Below are positions 9,075-18,031 of a stretch of 64,000 nucleotides of DNA, in pieces. The stretch is from Nocardioides humi. Its GTDB lineage: Bacteria > Actinomycetota > Actinomycetes > Propionibacteriales > Nocardioidaceae. Where the stretch lies: positions 4,278,001-4,342,000 of the forward strand of contig NZ_CP041146.1 in the NCBI RefSeq assembly GCF_006494775.1. The letters run 5' to 3'. The position numbers and the translations under genes are program-made. The notes beneath the pieces are model-generated. The model saw only the letters and a program-made list of their open reading frames with translations. It searched no databases and was not told the origin of the DNA. Within the stretch, counting starts at the first letter, position 1; each line of letters starts with the position of its first letter.

Positions 9075-10150
9075 TCAGGAGAGACCGGTCCGGATCACCT
9101 CGGCGGTACGACGCCAGGTGAACGCCTCCGCGAACGCCCGGCCCGCCGCGAGCTGCTCGGGGACAGCGCCAGCGCCGCGCCGAACGCCTCGGCGAGGTCG
9201 GCCGGCGTGGTCGAGGCGGCCGTGACGGCGTGCCCGCCGGTCACCTCGGCGAGCGCGGGGTCGGTGGACACGACCGCCGGTATGCCGAGCCGGATCGCCT
9301 CGGCGGCGGGGAGGCCGAAGCCCTCGAAGTCGGAGGGGAAGACGACCAGCCCCGCCCCGGCGAAGGCGCGGGCGAACGCCTCGTCGTCCAGCCACGGCAT
9401 CAGCTCCACCCGGTCGCCGATCCCCAGCCGTCGTACCTGCTCCTCGGCGGCGGCCCGGTCGCTGGCGCCCATGCCGACCAGGCGCAGTCGCCAGCCGTCG
9501 GCCTGGGCGGAGTGGTCGGCGCAGAACCGCGCCCAGCCGTCGATCACGGCGTTGGCGTTCTTGTTGCCGTAGTGGCCGAACGCGATGGCGTAGGGGTGCT
9601 CGGGGTCCGGGGCGTCCGGCTGCGGCCAGGCGAGCGCGTGGTCGGAGCCGAGGGCCGCCGTCTCGGCGCGTCCGGACAGCGACGGGTGCAGGTCGGCCAG
9701 GTCGTGCAGGGTCCGGTCGGAGATGGTGAAGATCCGGTCGGCCAGGCGCAGGCTCCACAGCCACGACACCTTGCGGGCGATCCTGGTCCTGCGGCTGAAC
9801 TGCTCGGGGCGCAGCTCGAAGCGCAGGTCGTAGAGGATCACGCCGCGGGGGCTGCGCGACCCCAGCAGGCCGCTGGCCGGCACCGCCGCGAGCACGGCGT
9901 CCCCACCCAGGCGGCTGGCCGCGCGTCGTACCGCCACCGAGCGCAGCCACAGGCCGCCCAGGGGGCCGCCCGGCTGGTCGAGGACCTCGGCCCGGACGCC
10001 CTCGGGGAGCGGGAAGGTTCGGCCCTCGGGGCCGAAGAGCACCGAGATCCGGTCGTCCGGGAAGGACTGCGCCCAGGCGCGGACGAGGTGCTCCATCACG
10101 ATCGTCACGCTTCCGGTGCGGACGACGACGGAATCTACGACCAGATGCAC
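9075..10150 (-). CDS. Glycosyltransferase family 4 (one frameshift)
   Basis: GT-B glycosyltransferase of about 358 residues. Visible features: [14 protein letters not shown] at the N-terminus, [16 protein letters not shown] opening the donor domain, and the EX7E-type segment [19 protein letters not shown]. The frame breaks near 9158. After ALALSP the continuation [15 protein letters not shown]...GLS is found only in the next frame and restores with one extra C/G, so the spanned length is one base short of a whole codon number. The GTG at 10150 was chosen because it keeps the first beta strand. It has no ribosome site and looks leaderless. Confidence 0.75.
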
Positions 10151-10158
10151 GAGGCGCG

Positions 10159-10166
10159 ACGATACT
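10159..10166. promoter_or_regulatory. Overlapping divergent -10 boxes
   Basis: GATACT (10161-10166, plus strand) precedes the GTG at 10175 by eight bases. Its overlapping reverse reading TATCGT (10159-10164, minus strand) precedes the GTG at 10150 by eight bases. The two start codons are only 24 bases apart and neither has a ribosome site, so both genes appear leaderless from one shared core. Confidence 0.45.
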
Positions 10167-10174
10167 GTGCCCCC

Positions 10175-11170
10175 GTGACCAAGCGCGCACTCATCACCGG
10201 GATCACCGGCCAGGACGGCTCCTACCTCGCCGAGCTCCTCCTCGCGAAGGGCTACGAGGTCCACGGCCTGGTCCGCCGGTCGTCGACGCTCAACCGCAGC
10301 CGGATCGACCATCTGCACGGCACCGCGGGGCTCCACCTGCACTACGGTGACCTCACCGACGGCGTGAGCCTGAGCAACCAGCTCCGCGACATCGAGCCGC
10401 ACGAGGTCTACAACCTCGGCGCGCAGAGCCACGTCAAGGTCTCCTTCGAGCTCCCGGAGTACACCGCGTCGACCGACGCCGTCGGCACCCTGCGGCTGCT
10501 CGAGGCGATCCGTGCCGCGAAGCTCGACTGCCGGTTCTACCAGGCCTCCACGTCCGAGATGTTCGGCGCGACCCCGCCGCCGCAGAACGAGTCGACCGTG
10601 TTCTACCCGCGCTCGCCGTACGGCGCGGCGAAGCTCTACTCCCACTGGGTGACCGTCAACTACCGCGAGGCCTACGACCTGTTCGCCGTCTCCGGGATCC
10701 TCTTCAACCACGAGTCGCCACGCCGCGGCGAGAGCTTCGTGACCCGGAAGATCACCCTGGGCGTCGCCTCGATCAAGCTCGGGCTCACCGACCACCTCGA
10801 CCTCGGCAACCTCGAGGCCGTGCGCGACTGGGGCTTCGCGCCCGAGTACGTCGAGGGCATGTGGCGGATGCTGCAGCACGACGAGCCGCAGGACTACGTC
10901 CTGGCCACCGGCATCGGCACCACCGTCCGCGAGTTCTGCCAGTACGCCTTCGCCCACGCCGGCCTGGACTGGGAGGACCACGTCCGCTACGACAAGGCCT
11001 ACGAGCGCCCGACCGAGGTCGACGCCCTCATCGGCGACGCGTCCAAGGCACAGGACGTGCTCGGCTGGCGCGCCCAGACGCAGGCCAGGGGCCTGGCCGA
11101 GCTGATGGTCGACGCCGACGTCGAGCACCTCGGCCGGCTGGTCCGGCACAAGCGGGAGCTCGGCGACTGA
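10175..11170 (+). CDS. gmd: GDP-mannose 4,6-dehydratase
   Basis: Converts GDP-D-mannose to GDP-4-keto-6-deoxymannose, the entry to GDP-fucose, rhamnose and related sugars. The 331-residue protein is full length with all signatures: [17 protein letters not shown] at the NADP site, [33 protein letters not shown] (YxxxK), and [18 protein letters not shown]. The start is the GTG at 10175. No reductase or epimerase such as Rmd or GDP-fucose synthase is adjacent, so the final sugar is open; the neighbouring Gmd paralogue or GME-like enzyme may act after it. Confidence 0.93.
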   Translation: MTKRALITGITGQDGSYLAELLLAKGYEVHGLVRRSSTLNRSRIDHLHGTAGLHLHYGDLTDGVSLSNQLRDIEPHEVYNLGAQSHVKVSFELPEYTASTDAVGTLRLLEAIRAAKLDCRFYQASTSEMFGATPPPQNESTVFYPRSPYGAAKLYSHWVTVNYREAYDLFAVSGILFNHESPRRGESFVTRKITLGVASIKLGLTDHLDLGNLEAVRDWGFAPEYVEGMWRMLQHDEPQDYVLATGIGTTVREFCQYAFAHAGLDWEDHVRYDKAYERPTEVDALIGDASKAQDVLGWRAQTQARGLAELMVDADVEHLGRLVRHKRELGD

Positions 11171-11179
11171 CGCTGCTCG

Positions 11180-12258
11180 CTACGGGACGGGCCGCTTGCG
11201 GGCGAGCACCCGGTAGGCGTGGTAGCTGCGCAGCATCCGCGGCAGCACGACCTTGTCGACGAACCGCGCGAGCGGGACGAACGGCGCGGCGGCCAGCTTG
11301 CCGAGCAGGCGGCGCGCCCGGGCGAACCGGGGCGGACGGCCGTCGCGCCACGGGACCTCCTCGCCGGGGCGATCCGGTTGAGGACGGTGGCGAGCACGAT
11401 GAACGCCTCGAGCGGGATGTGCGCCTCGCGGTGCACGACCTCGACGACCTCGAAGCCGCGCTCCTCCAGAGCCTTCGTCAGGTTCGGCAGGGTCACCATG
11501 TGCAGGTGCTCGGGCTGGTTCCAGCCGGCCCACCAGGAGCCGAACAGGCGGGCCGAGCGGGCCTGCGGGTCGGGCTGCTCGATGAGCACCCAGCCGTCGT
11601 CGGCCAGCACCGTCGCGACCGCGTCGAGGTCCGCCAGCGGGTCGCGGGTGTGCTCCAGGTAGTGGAACATGCTGACCTGGTCGTACTGCCCGGCCAGCTG
11701 CGGAGCGAGCTCCGGGAGCTGCCCCTGGTACGCCGTCGCGATCCGGCCCGCCCGGTGACCCGCCAGCACGCCCTCGGACATGTCGAGGCCGTCGAACACC
11801 GTCGACGGGAACAGCTGCGCCGCCGCGGCCGGGAAGTGCGCGGACGCCGTGCCGACGTCGAGCCAGCGCCGCGGCTGGTCCGGGCGGTGGTCGCGGACCG
11901 TCGACGCGCGGCCGCGGTAGACCTCGCCCATCGAGCCCAGGTTGGCCTCGGCGCGCTCGGCGTTGAGGCCGTCGTACGTGTCGCGGTAGTAGAACGACAG
12001 GCCCTCGTCGCTCAGCGCCGGGTTCTGGAAGACGTGGCCGCACGAGCGGCACTCGTCGAGGCGGAACCGGCCCGGCTTGAACTGCCGCAGGTCGCGCGTG
12101 GTGGTGCGGTGCCTCAGCCGTTCGCCGCCGCACCACGGGCACGTCGTACGGGCCTCGAGGAGGAACCGGTCCACCCCCTGGGCGATCTCGCGGGAGTAGT
12201 AGTCACGGGCCGCGTCGAGGGCGGCGCTCGTCGTCGCATTTGCGGTGGAGCCCGACAT
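11180..12258 (-). CDS. Class I SAM methyltransferase with zinc ribbon (one frameshift)
   Basis: About 359 residues. An N-terminal zinc ribbon (CPWCGG...CRSCGHVF) precedes a Rossmann domain with RWLDVGTASAHF (motif I), FHYLEHTRDPLADL and WVLIEQPDP. After VLNRIAP near 11364 the frame shifts; the natural continuation EEVPWRDGRPPRFA...RKRPVP ends at 11180 in another frame. One missing C/G explains it. The ATG at 12258 has TAGGAT seven bases upstream and no ribosome site, so it is probably leaderless. It likely modifies a sugar of the local glycan. Confidence 0.72.
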
Positions 12259-12265
12259 GACGCAC

Positions 12266-12271
12266 ATCCTA
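12266..12271 (-). promoter_or_regulatory. -10 box for the leaderless methyltransferase at 12258
   Basis: Minus-strand TAGGAT, seven bases before the ATG at 12258. It is back to back with the plus-strand box at 12287. Confidence 0.5.
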
Positions 12272-12286
12272 GGGTCGGAGATGCCC

Positions 12287-12292
12287 TAGCAT
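12287..12292 (+). promoter_or_regulatory. -10 box for the leaderless FkbM gene at 12300
   Basis: TAGCAT, seven bases before the GTG at 12300, which lacks a ribosome site. Confidence 0.55.
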
Positions 12293-12299
12293 CCGGCGA

Positions 12300-13199
12300 G
12301 TGACCGGACTCGGAACCCTCGCCTCCACCGCCAAGCGACGCGTCGGCTGGCTCGTCCGCGACCGCTTCCCCTTCCGGCCGGTCGTCCGGCAGGTGCAGGG
12401 CGTCGAGCTCGTGCTGCCGTGGTCGCACCGGCTGCCGGACTACGCCGCGTGGGGGCCGCTCTACGGCCAGAACCTCGTCGAGCTGGCCCGCCTGCTCGCC
12501 GCCTCCGAGCCGCTGACCGTCCTCGACGTCGGCGCCAACGTCGGCGACTCCGCCGTGCAGATCCTCAACGCCGCCGACGGACAGGTGCTCTGCATCGAGG
12601 CCGACCGCGCCTACCTCGAGTTCCTGCACCGCAATGTCGACCGCGACGCCCGGATCCACGTCGTCGAGGCGCTGCTCACCGTCGACGGCGGCGACAGCGG
12701 TACGACCGCCGTCCGCACCGGCGGCACCACCCGCTTCGTCGAGGGCGCGTCCGGCGACGCCATGCCGACCGTCTCGCCCGCCTCGCTCCGGGCCGACCAC
12801 CCCGCCTTCGACCGGCTGCGCCTCGTCAAGTCCGACACCGACGGCTACGACGTGCAGCTGGTGCCGGCGGTCGCCGAGGCGTGGGCGGACTCCCGGCCGG
12901 TGCTGTTCTTCGAGTACGACCCGTACCTCACCCGCCTCGCCGACCTCGACCCCGAGGCGGTGTGGCCGAGCCTCTCCGGACTGGGCTATGAGTACGTCGC
13001 GGTCTGGGACAACGGCGGCCTCGCCGTCGGCCGCACCACCGTCGACCGGATCGCCGAGCAGGGGCGGGTCCTGGACGAGGTCCCCGGTGGACGGGCGCGG
13101 TCCCGGGGGTACTGGGACGTCGCCGTCGTGCATCGTGACGATGTCGAGGGGCTGAGGGCGATCACGGAGCTGGTGCCGGGGGAGCTGGGCCTGGGCTGA
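12300..13199 (+). CDS. FkbM family methyltransferase
   Basis: SAM-dependent methyltransferase of 299 residues. Motif I is VLDVGANVGDSAVQIL (about residue 76). The FkbM-type motif is LRLVKSDTDGYDVQLVPA, and LFFEYDPYL is further on. The N-terminal 50 residues are basic. It is the second FkbM-like enzyme in the cluster and differs clearly from the one at 2367, so the two probably methylate different positions. It is divergent from the zinc-ribbon methyltransferase. The start codon appears leaderless. Confidence 0.82.
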   Translation: MTGLGTLASTAKRRVGWLVRDRFPFRPVVRQVQGVELVLPWSHRLPDYAAWGPLYGQNLVELARLLAASEPLTVLDVGANVGDSAVQILNAADGQVLCIEADRAYLEFLHRNVDRDARIHVVEALLTVDGGDSGTTAVRTGGTTRFVEGASGDAMPTVSPASLRADHPAFDRLRLVKSDTDGYDVQLVPAVAEAWADSRPVLFFEYDPYLTRLADLDPEAVWPSLSGLGYEYVAVWDNGGLAVGRTTVDRIAEQGRVLDEVPGGRARSRGYWDVAVVHRDDVEGLRAITELVPGELGLG

Positions 13200-13440
13200 T
13201 CCCCTCGGGCTGGTCTGTTCGGCCTGCGGGTTTGCTCGGTGCGGGGTCTTTGATGACCGATGACGTGGTTGTGGTCCGCTGGGGTTGCGGTGGTTGGCTG
13301 GGGTTTCGCTGCTGGCCGTGGGGTCGCCGATGGTCGTCGGCCTTTGGTTGCGGGAGTCGCGGGATCGCAGCGCTGAGAGTGGGTCTGGACACGCCTGCGT
13401 CCCCGCAACCGTCGGGTGTGCGGGGTGCGGGGCGGGGTGG

Positions 13441-14751
13441 CTACTCGTCGGGTGGCGCTGGGTCGCCGGCGGGGTCGGTCGCGTGGTGGATGGGGTGGGT
13501 GCCTCGGTGGTCGACACGGAAGGTGAAGCCGTTGGGGCTGGTCCAGATGTAGGAGCTGGGCATCACGATGTCGTAGGACCACGCGGAGTGGGTTTTCGCC
13601 CGGTGATGTCGTCTGCACAGGGCCACCTCGTTGCACGGACAGGTAGGCCCGCCCTCGCCGTAGGGTCGGGCGTGGTCGAGGTCGCAGCGGGTGGCTGGTC
13701 TGGTGCAGTGGGGGAACCGACACGTGTGGTCGCGCAGGGCGATGTGGACGCGGTGGCGGTCGGGGATCTCGTAGGAGTCGATCGGGATGTGGTCGGCGAG
13801 GTCGATCACGGGTCGCACGATCACGGTCGAGGCGGTGCCGAGCCACTCGCGGATCTGCTCGCTCGAGATCGGGCGCTGGGTGTCTTCCCATCTGCCGACG
13901 GGGTTCACGCCGGTCAGGGTGGTGTCGGTGATGTGGACGTTCACGATCGCTTTGCGGCCCGGCGAACCCTCCAGATCGAGGGTGAGGTCGGCCCGGGCCA
14001 ACTCGCCGAGCGCGACCGAGCGCCGCACATCGAGCGGAGCGTCGTTGCCGAGGTCCCCGAGGAGGTGGGCGCGGCGGGTGATCGCCTCGTCCAGGTCGTG
14101 TCCGTCAGCGGCGTCGAGCACGGCATCGAGGTGCACGATCCCGTTCGTGTTGCCATGGGTGTCGGGGTCCCCGACCTCCACATAGCGCTGGTCCGCAGCC
14201 GTCGCGCGCTCGGCTTCGGCGCGTTCGGGGTCGAACCGGAGGATCGCCTCGGCGATCAACCGGTCCAACTGCGCCCACCCCACCCCGGAGGCGTGGACGA
14301 GCTGCCGGTCCACGAACCCGGCCGCGTCGGCGTTCAAGGCGTGGGTGAGGTCCGCGATCCGTTCGGCCCGCCACGGCGTCAACCGACCCGCGACCACGGC
14401 GGCATAGACCTGAGGCAGCCGCCAGGCGCATTCGATGACCCGCCCCACATAGGCCCGCCCACCATCGGGCGAGCGTCCCAACACGGCGACGAGTTCCATG
14501 AGCGCGAACTCCGACACCAGCGGCGCCCCGTCCCCCGCGATCGGGACTCCGGTGTCGAGGTACCCGTCGGTGATCGTGGCCGCACCCTCCGGTGTGGTAA
14601 CGACGTGCTCGCTGGCCCAGGTGACGATGGCCTCCCACTCCCTGATCTGGGAGGCCTGGCGTCCTTCGACCTCGGCCCGGATCGCGGACAGCACGCCAGC
14701 CGAGCGACCAGCCGGGCGGGCTGTCGTACGGGGCGCGGTTCCGAGATCCAT
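13441..14751 (-). CDS. DUF222 / HNH endonuclease family protein
   Basis: Protein of 436 residues of the actinobacterial DUF222 plus HNH family (13E12-repeat relatives), usually present in many copies per genome. The DUF222 part covers roughly residues 40-330. The HNH nuclease motif is near the C-terminus: CRFPHCTRPATRCDLDHA, then GGPTCPCNEVALCRRHH. The ATG at 14751 was chosen for GGGAGA nine bases upstream; an in-frame ATG at 14781 is possible. It has no link to polysaccharide synthesis and may mark a recombination or insertion point. The 241 bases before 13441 hold no recognisable gene. Confidence 0.85.
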   Translation of the reverse strand: MDLGTAPRTTARPAGRSAGVLSAIRAEVEGRQASQIREWEAIVTWASEHVVTTPEGAATITDGYLDTGVPIAGDGAPLVSEFALMELVAVLGRSPDGGRAYVGRVIECAWRLPQVYAAVVAGRLTPWRAERIADLTHALNADAAGFVDRQLVHASGVGWAQLDRLIAEAILRFDPERAEAERATAADQRYVEVGDPDTHGNTNGIVHLDAVLDAADGHDLDEAITRRAHLLGDLGNDAPLDVRRSVALGELARADLTLDLEGSPGRKAIVNVHITDTTLTGVNPVGRWEDTQRPISSEQIREWLGTASTVIVRPVIDLADHIPIDSYEIPDRHRVHIALRDHTCRFPHCTRPATRCDLDHARPYGEGGPTCPCNEVALCRRHHRAKTHSAWSYDIVMPSSYIWTSPNGFTFRVDHRGTHPIHHATDPAGDPAPPDE

Positions 14752-14880
14752 GCCAGAGATTCTCCCACCGACCTCCGACATGACGAAACGAGCAGACCCC
14801 GCCTGTGGACAAGCGAAACCCGATCCCGGGGTGTGGACGAACAACGGCTCCGGACCCGACGAATCGCGCCGGCGTCCACC

Positions 14881-15610
14881 TCACCCGAGTGCTGCGACCT
14901 CCCGCCGCACGACGTCCCGGCCGGCGGCGTTGGTGTGGCACCCGTCGTCCGTGAGCTCGTCGCGCATCAGGCCGTCGGGGCCGGACAGCGCGTCGGTCAG
15001 GTCCAGCAGGCGCAGCATCGGCGTGGGGGTGGCGCCGACGGCGACCGTCAGCGCGGAGCGCACCGCGCGGTGGGCGGCGAGGCGCTCGTCGGGGAGCCGG
15101 CGACGGGGAAGGCGTCGTGGTCGTAGCTGTCGAGGCAGGGCGGCACGGGGACCACGATCGTCCCGTCCGCCGTGCCGAGCCGGGCCAGCAGTCCCCGCAC
15201 CCGGTCGACGTACGTCGCCGCGAACCCCACGTCCGCGCCCTCGGCGAGCCGGGGGCGAGGTGGCAGCGGATGTCGATCTCGCCGAAGGAGAAGTACCAGG
15301 CGGCCTCGCGGGCGCCGCGGACGCGGGCGATGAGGCGGGCGGTACGCCGGAGGGTGGGCGGGAAGTCGTCGCGGGCGATGGAGTACATGACGCGCGGGCC
15401 GAGGTGCCAGGTCCAGCGGCGTTCGCCGGTGCGGAGGATGCCCGGCAGGGGGGAGTGCTCGGTGTTGAAGGTGACGGAGTGGGAGTCGCCGACCCAGATC
15501 TCGTCGACCCGGCCGCGGGCGGCGGCCAGGAGCAGGCGGACGAGCGCGAGCCAGCCACGCAGCCGGGCCCGGCGGAGCCGGACGAACGCCCGAAGCCTCG
15601 CGAGGCTCAC
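14881..15610 (-). CDS. SGNH/GDSL-like protein (two frameshifts)
   Basis: About 243 residues once two single-base losses are allowed for, one in the G run 15251-15255 and one near 15090. The N-terminal block has VDEIWVGDSHSVTFN (GDSH in place of GDSx), the middle FSFGEIDIRCHL then VVPVPPCLDSYDHDAF, and the C-terminal DGCHTNAAGRD supplies the Asp-x-x-His pair. Such proteins esterify or de-esterify surface glycans. It starts 7 bases after the stop of another SGNH gene, so the two form an operon. The exact reaction is unknown. Confidence 0.6.
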
Positions 15611-15617
15611 CGGGCGC

Positions 15618-16607
15618 TCATCGGGCCCGCACCGCCTCGGCGATCGCGTCCGCGACCTTGACCCGGCCGGAGTGCGCGAAGTGCTCGGTCGCGTTGAAGC
15701 TGTCCTCGAAGTCCTCGTCCTCGAGGTCGATGTCGAGCATCGGCCCGAGGTCGGCGCAGCCACGGGCGAGCGCCTCGTCCTGGAGCACCTTGTGGGAGCG
15801 GACGTGGGCCTCGAACTCGCCGGGGAAGTGCATCTCGCCGCGCTGCATCGGCGGCCGGGTCCACACGCCGACGGTCGGGACGCCGTACTCCTCGAGGCGG
15901 CGACCGAGGCTGGTGAGGGAGTCCAGCCGCGGGTCGTCGGCGTGCAGCTGCTCGCCGTAGAAGTAGTCGAAGCGCAGCTTCTCCAGCTCGATCGGCCACG
16001 GGGGGAGGCCGGTGCCGACGAGCTGCTGCCGGTACCAGCCGATGGTGCGCGCGCCGTTCCAGCGGCTCTCGACCGGCTGGGCGAGGAAGGCGTCGCGCTC
16101 CTCGTCGGTGGCGAAGGAGCCGCCGCGGCCGACGTACCGGATCCGGCGGTGGGCGCCGGGGACCTTGGCCATCGCGGCGAGCGAGCGGTGGTAGCCGGTG
16201 ATCGGGTCGGCGACGATGTGGGTGGCGGTGGTGGTGCGCAGCGCGAGCGTGAAGACGACCGCCTTCGGGCGCCGGTCCATCGCGGTCAGCAGCCGGGTCG
16301 CCTCGGCGTAGATGCTGGAGCCGAAGCCGGGCCCGGCGAGGGTGACGACATTGCCGAGGCGCTGGCCGAGCATGGCCGGCAGCAGGGTGCGGTCGGTGTC
16401 GCGCAGCGACCAGCACAGCGTGGAGCTGTCGCCGAGGAGCAGAACGTCGACGTCCTCGGTGGCGAGGCGGCGCCGCGCCTGCTCGACCTGCTGGAGGGGT
16501 ACGTCGATCATCCGGCTCCGGAGCCGCCGGATCTTGCTGAGCTGACGCTGCACCCGCACCGAGCCCTGTGCTCGGTGGAGTGCGGAACTGAGGGCCACGG
16601 TGGTCAC
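15618..16607 (-). CDS. SGNH hydrolase-like protein, probable glycan O-acyl-transfer partner
   Basis: Protein of about 329 residues with DVLLLGDSSTLCW (SGNH block I, about residue 45) and TLAGPGFGSSIYAEATRLL after it. A large C-terminal part contains ATEHFAHSGRVKVAD, where a catalytic Asp-His pair would be expected but is not clearly seen. Its build recalls DltD/AlgX-like periplasmic SGNH proteins, yet no signal peptide or membrane segment is evident from the chosen start. The GTG at 16607 is one of several in-frame choices and is uncertain. It is followed directly by a second SGNH gene. Confidence 0.55.
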   Translation of the reverse strand: MTTVALSSALHRAQGSVRVQRQLSKIRRLRSRMIDVPLQQVEQARRRLATEDVDVLLLGDSSTLCWSLRDTDRTLLPAMLGQRLGNVVTLAGPGFGSSIYAEATRLLTAMDRRPKAVVFTLALRTTTATHIVADPITGYHRSLAAMAKVPGAHRRIRYVGRGGSFATDEERDAFLAQPVESRWNGARTIGWYRQQLVGTGLPPWPIELEKLRFDYFYGEQLHADDPRLDSLTSLGRRLEEYGVPTVGVWTRPPMQRGEMHFPGEFEAHVRSHKVLQDEALARGCADLGPMLDIDLEDEDFEDSFNATEHFAHSGRVKVADAIAEAVRAR

Positions 16608-16678
16608 GATGGCACAACGGACGTGGGCGGTTGTCGTTACCGCACCCGGCCGCCCCGGGTGCATGACATGATCTGCCC

Positions 16679-16705
16679 GTGCTTCCGCAGCGGCGGCGCG
16701 GGTGA
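16679..16705 (+). CDS. Possible 8-codon upstream ORF coupled to the flippase
   Basis: GTG-initiated mini-ORF encoding MLPQRRRG. Its TGA overlaps the GTG of the flippase (GTGA). A TGACAT-like -10 element lies about nine bases upstream. Coupling through this short, Arg-rich leader is possible, but the ORF is too short to be supported by coding signal. Confidence 0.2.
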   Translation: MLPQRRRG

Positions 16706-18021
16706 CCGCGCAGGTGGGCTCGGCCGGCCGTCGGCTGAGCCTGGTCACGGTCGACCAGATCCTGTCCAGCCTCTCCAACATCGCGGCCCTGATCTGGGTC
16801 GCCCACGCCTTCGACCCCGTGGACTTCGGCCGGTTCAGCCTGGTGGTGATGGTCTACACCGTCGCGCAGGTCGTGTTCCGGAGCCTGATCTCGACCACTG
16901 CACTGGTGCACCCCGAGGACGCCGACACCCGGCCGGGCGCGATCCTCGCCTCGACCGTGGTCCTCGGCGTGGCGTCCGGCGTCCTGTGCGTCGCCGCCGG
17001 CTTCGCGCTGGTCGCGGCCGACAGCGCGCTCGGCGGGCCGATCGTCGTCTTCGGCCTGGCCGTGCCATTCCTCGTCCTCCACGACGTCGGCCGCTATCTC
17101 GCCATCTCGCGGCAGCGGCCGGGAGGCGCGGTGACGCTCGACGCGCTGTGGTTCGTGCTCCTCGCCGTCGGCCTGGTCGGCACCCAGCAGCTCGGTCTCG
17201 ACTCGCTGACCTGGCTGATCGCGGCGTGGACCGGCTCCGGCGTCATCGCGTCGCTGTGGGTCTTCGCCCAGTGCGGCGCCCCGACAGCCGGCGGTCTCGC
17301 GTGGCTGCGCGAGCGCTGGGACTTCTCCTGGCGGTCCATGGTCGGCGGCCTCGCCGCCAGCGGTACGGCGCTGGTGACCGCGTCGCTGATGGCGCTCTTC
17401 AGCAGCCCCATCGCGGTCGCGGCGTTCCGCGCCGCGACCCTGCTCGGCGCGCCCAGCACCGCCGTCCAGCTGGCCGTCGGCACCGCCGCGGCGGCCGACA
17501 TCGCCCGCGAGCGCGACGACCCGCGCGCCGTGTGGCGCCACGTGCGGCGCGCGATCCTGATCGCCACGGTCGTCGCGGTGGTCAACCTGGTCGTGCTCGT
17601 CTTCCTGCCCGACGTCATCGGCCACGCCCTGCTCGGCGAGGCCTGGGACATCGTCGAGCCGCTCATGCTCGCGCTCAGCCTCAAGGTGCTGCTGATGGCG
17701 GCCCAGAGCGGGCTGCGCGCGTCGCTGATCGGCACCCACCGGATCCAGGCGGCGATGGTCACCGACGTCGTCGCGATCGTGCTGGTCGGCGCCTGCATGG
17801 TCGTCGGCGCCGCCTGGGGCGACGCCGAGGGCGCGCTGTGGGCGATGGCGGTCGGCACCGGCGTCTCCACCGTCTGCTGGTGGATCGCGGTGATCTGGAA
17901 GGGTCGCGGGCCGCTGCCGGAGCTGCCGGCCGCGCCCGCCACGGACGAGCGGGGCGAGCACGACGAGCAGGACGAGCCGCCCGTGCCGGTGAAGGTCGCC
18001 CCCGGCCGGCACCGCGCCTAG
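16702..18021 (+). CDS. Polysaccharide flippase (Wzx/MATE-like, MOP superfamily)
   Basis: Membrane protein of 439 residues with about 12 hydrophobic segments, starting TAQVGSAGRRLSLVTVDQIL. The pattern (SLVTVDQILSSLSNIAAL and DPVDFGRFSLVVMVYTVAQVVF at the N-terminus) is that of Wzx-type lipid-linked oligosaccharide flippases. The C-terminal 40 residues are charged and cytoplasmic (TDERGEHDEQDE). The GTG start is inside a possible start-stop overlap with an 8-codon leader. A second, unrelated flippase is at 53545, so the window probably makes two glycans. Confidence 0.8.
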   Translation: MTAQVGSAGRRLSLVTVDQILSSLSNIAALIWVAHAFDPVDFGRFSLVVMVYTVAQVVFRSLISTTALVHPEDADTRPGAILASTVVLGVASGVLCVAAGFALVAADSALGGPIVVFGLAVPFLVLHDVGRYLAISRQRPGGAVTLDALWFVLLAVGLVGTQQLGLDSLTWLIAAWTGSGVIASLWVFAQCGAPTAGGLAWLRERWDFSWRSMVGGLAASGTALVTASLMALFSSPIAVAAFRAATLLGAPSTAVQLAVGTAAAADIARERDDPRAVWRHVRRAILIATVVAVVNLVVLVFLPDVIGHALLGEAWDIVEPLMLALSLKVLLMAAQSGLRASLIGTHRIQAAMVTDVVAIVLVGACMVVGAAWGDAEGALWAMAVGTGVSTVCWWIAVIWKGRGPLPELPAAPATDERGEHDEQDEPPVPVKVAPGRHRA

Positions 18022-18031
18022 CCGCGGAGCG

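Noticed and set aside
9230..10174. Extension of gmd upstream of 10175
   Set aside because: Antisense to the GT4 gene. The Gmd N-terminal motif begins exactly at 10175.
13200..13440. Coding potential between the FkbM gene and the DUF222/HNH gene
   Set aside because: Short overlapping frames only, with no ribosome site or motif; treated as non-coding.
14781..14844. Earlier start of the DUF222/HNH gene
   Set aside because: The added residues are low in conservation signals and the ATG at 14751 has a better-spaced ribosome site.
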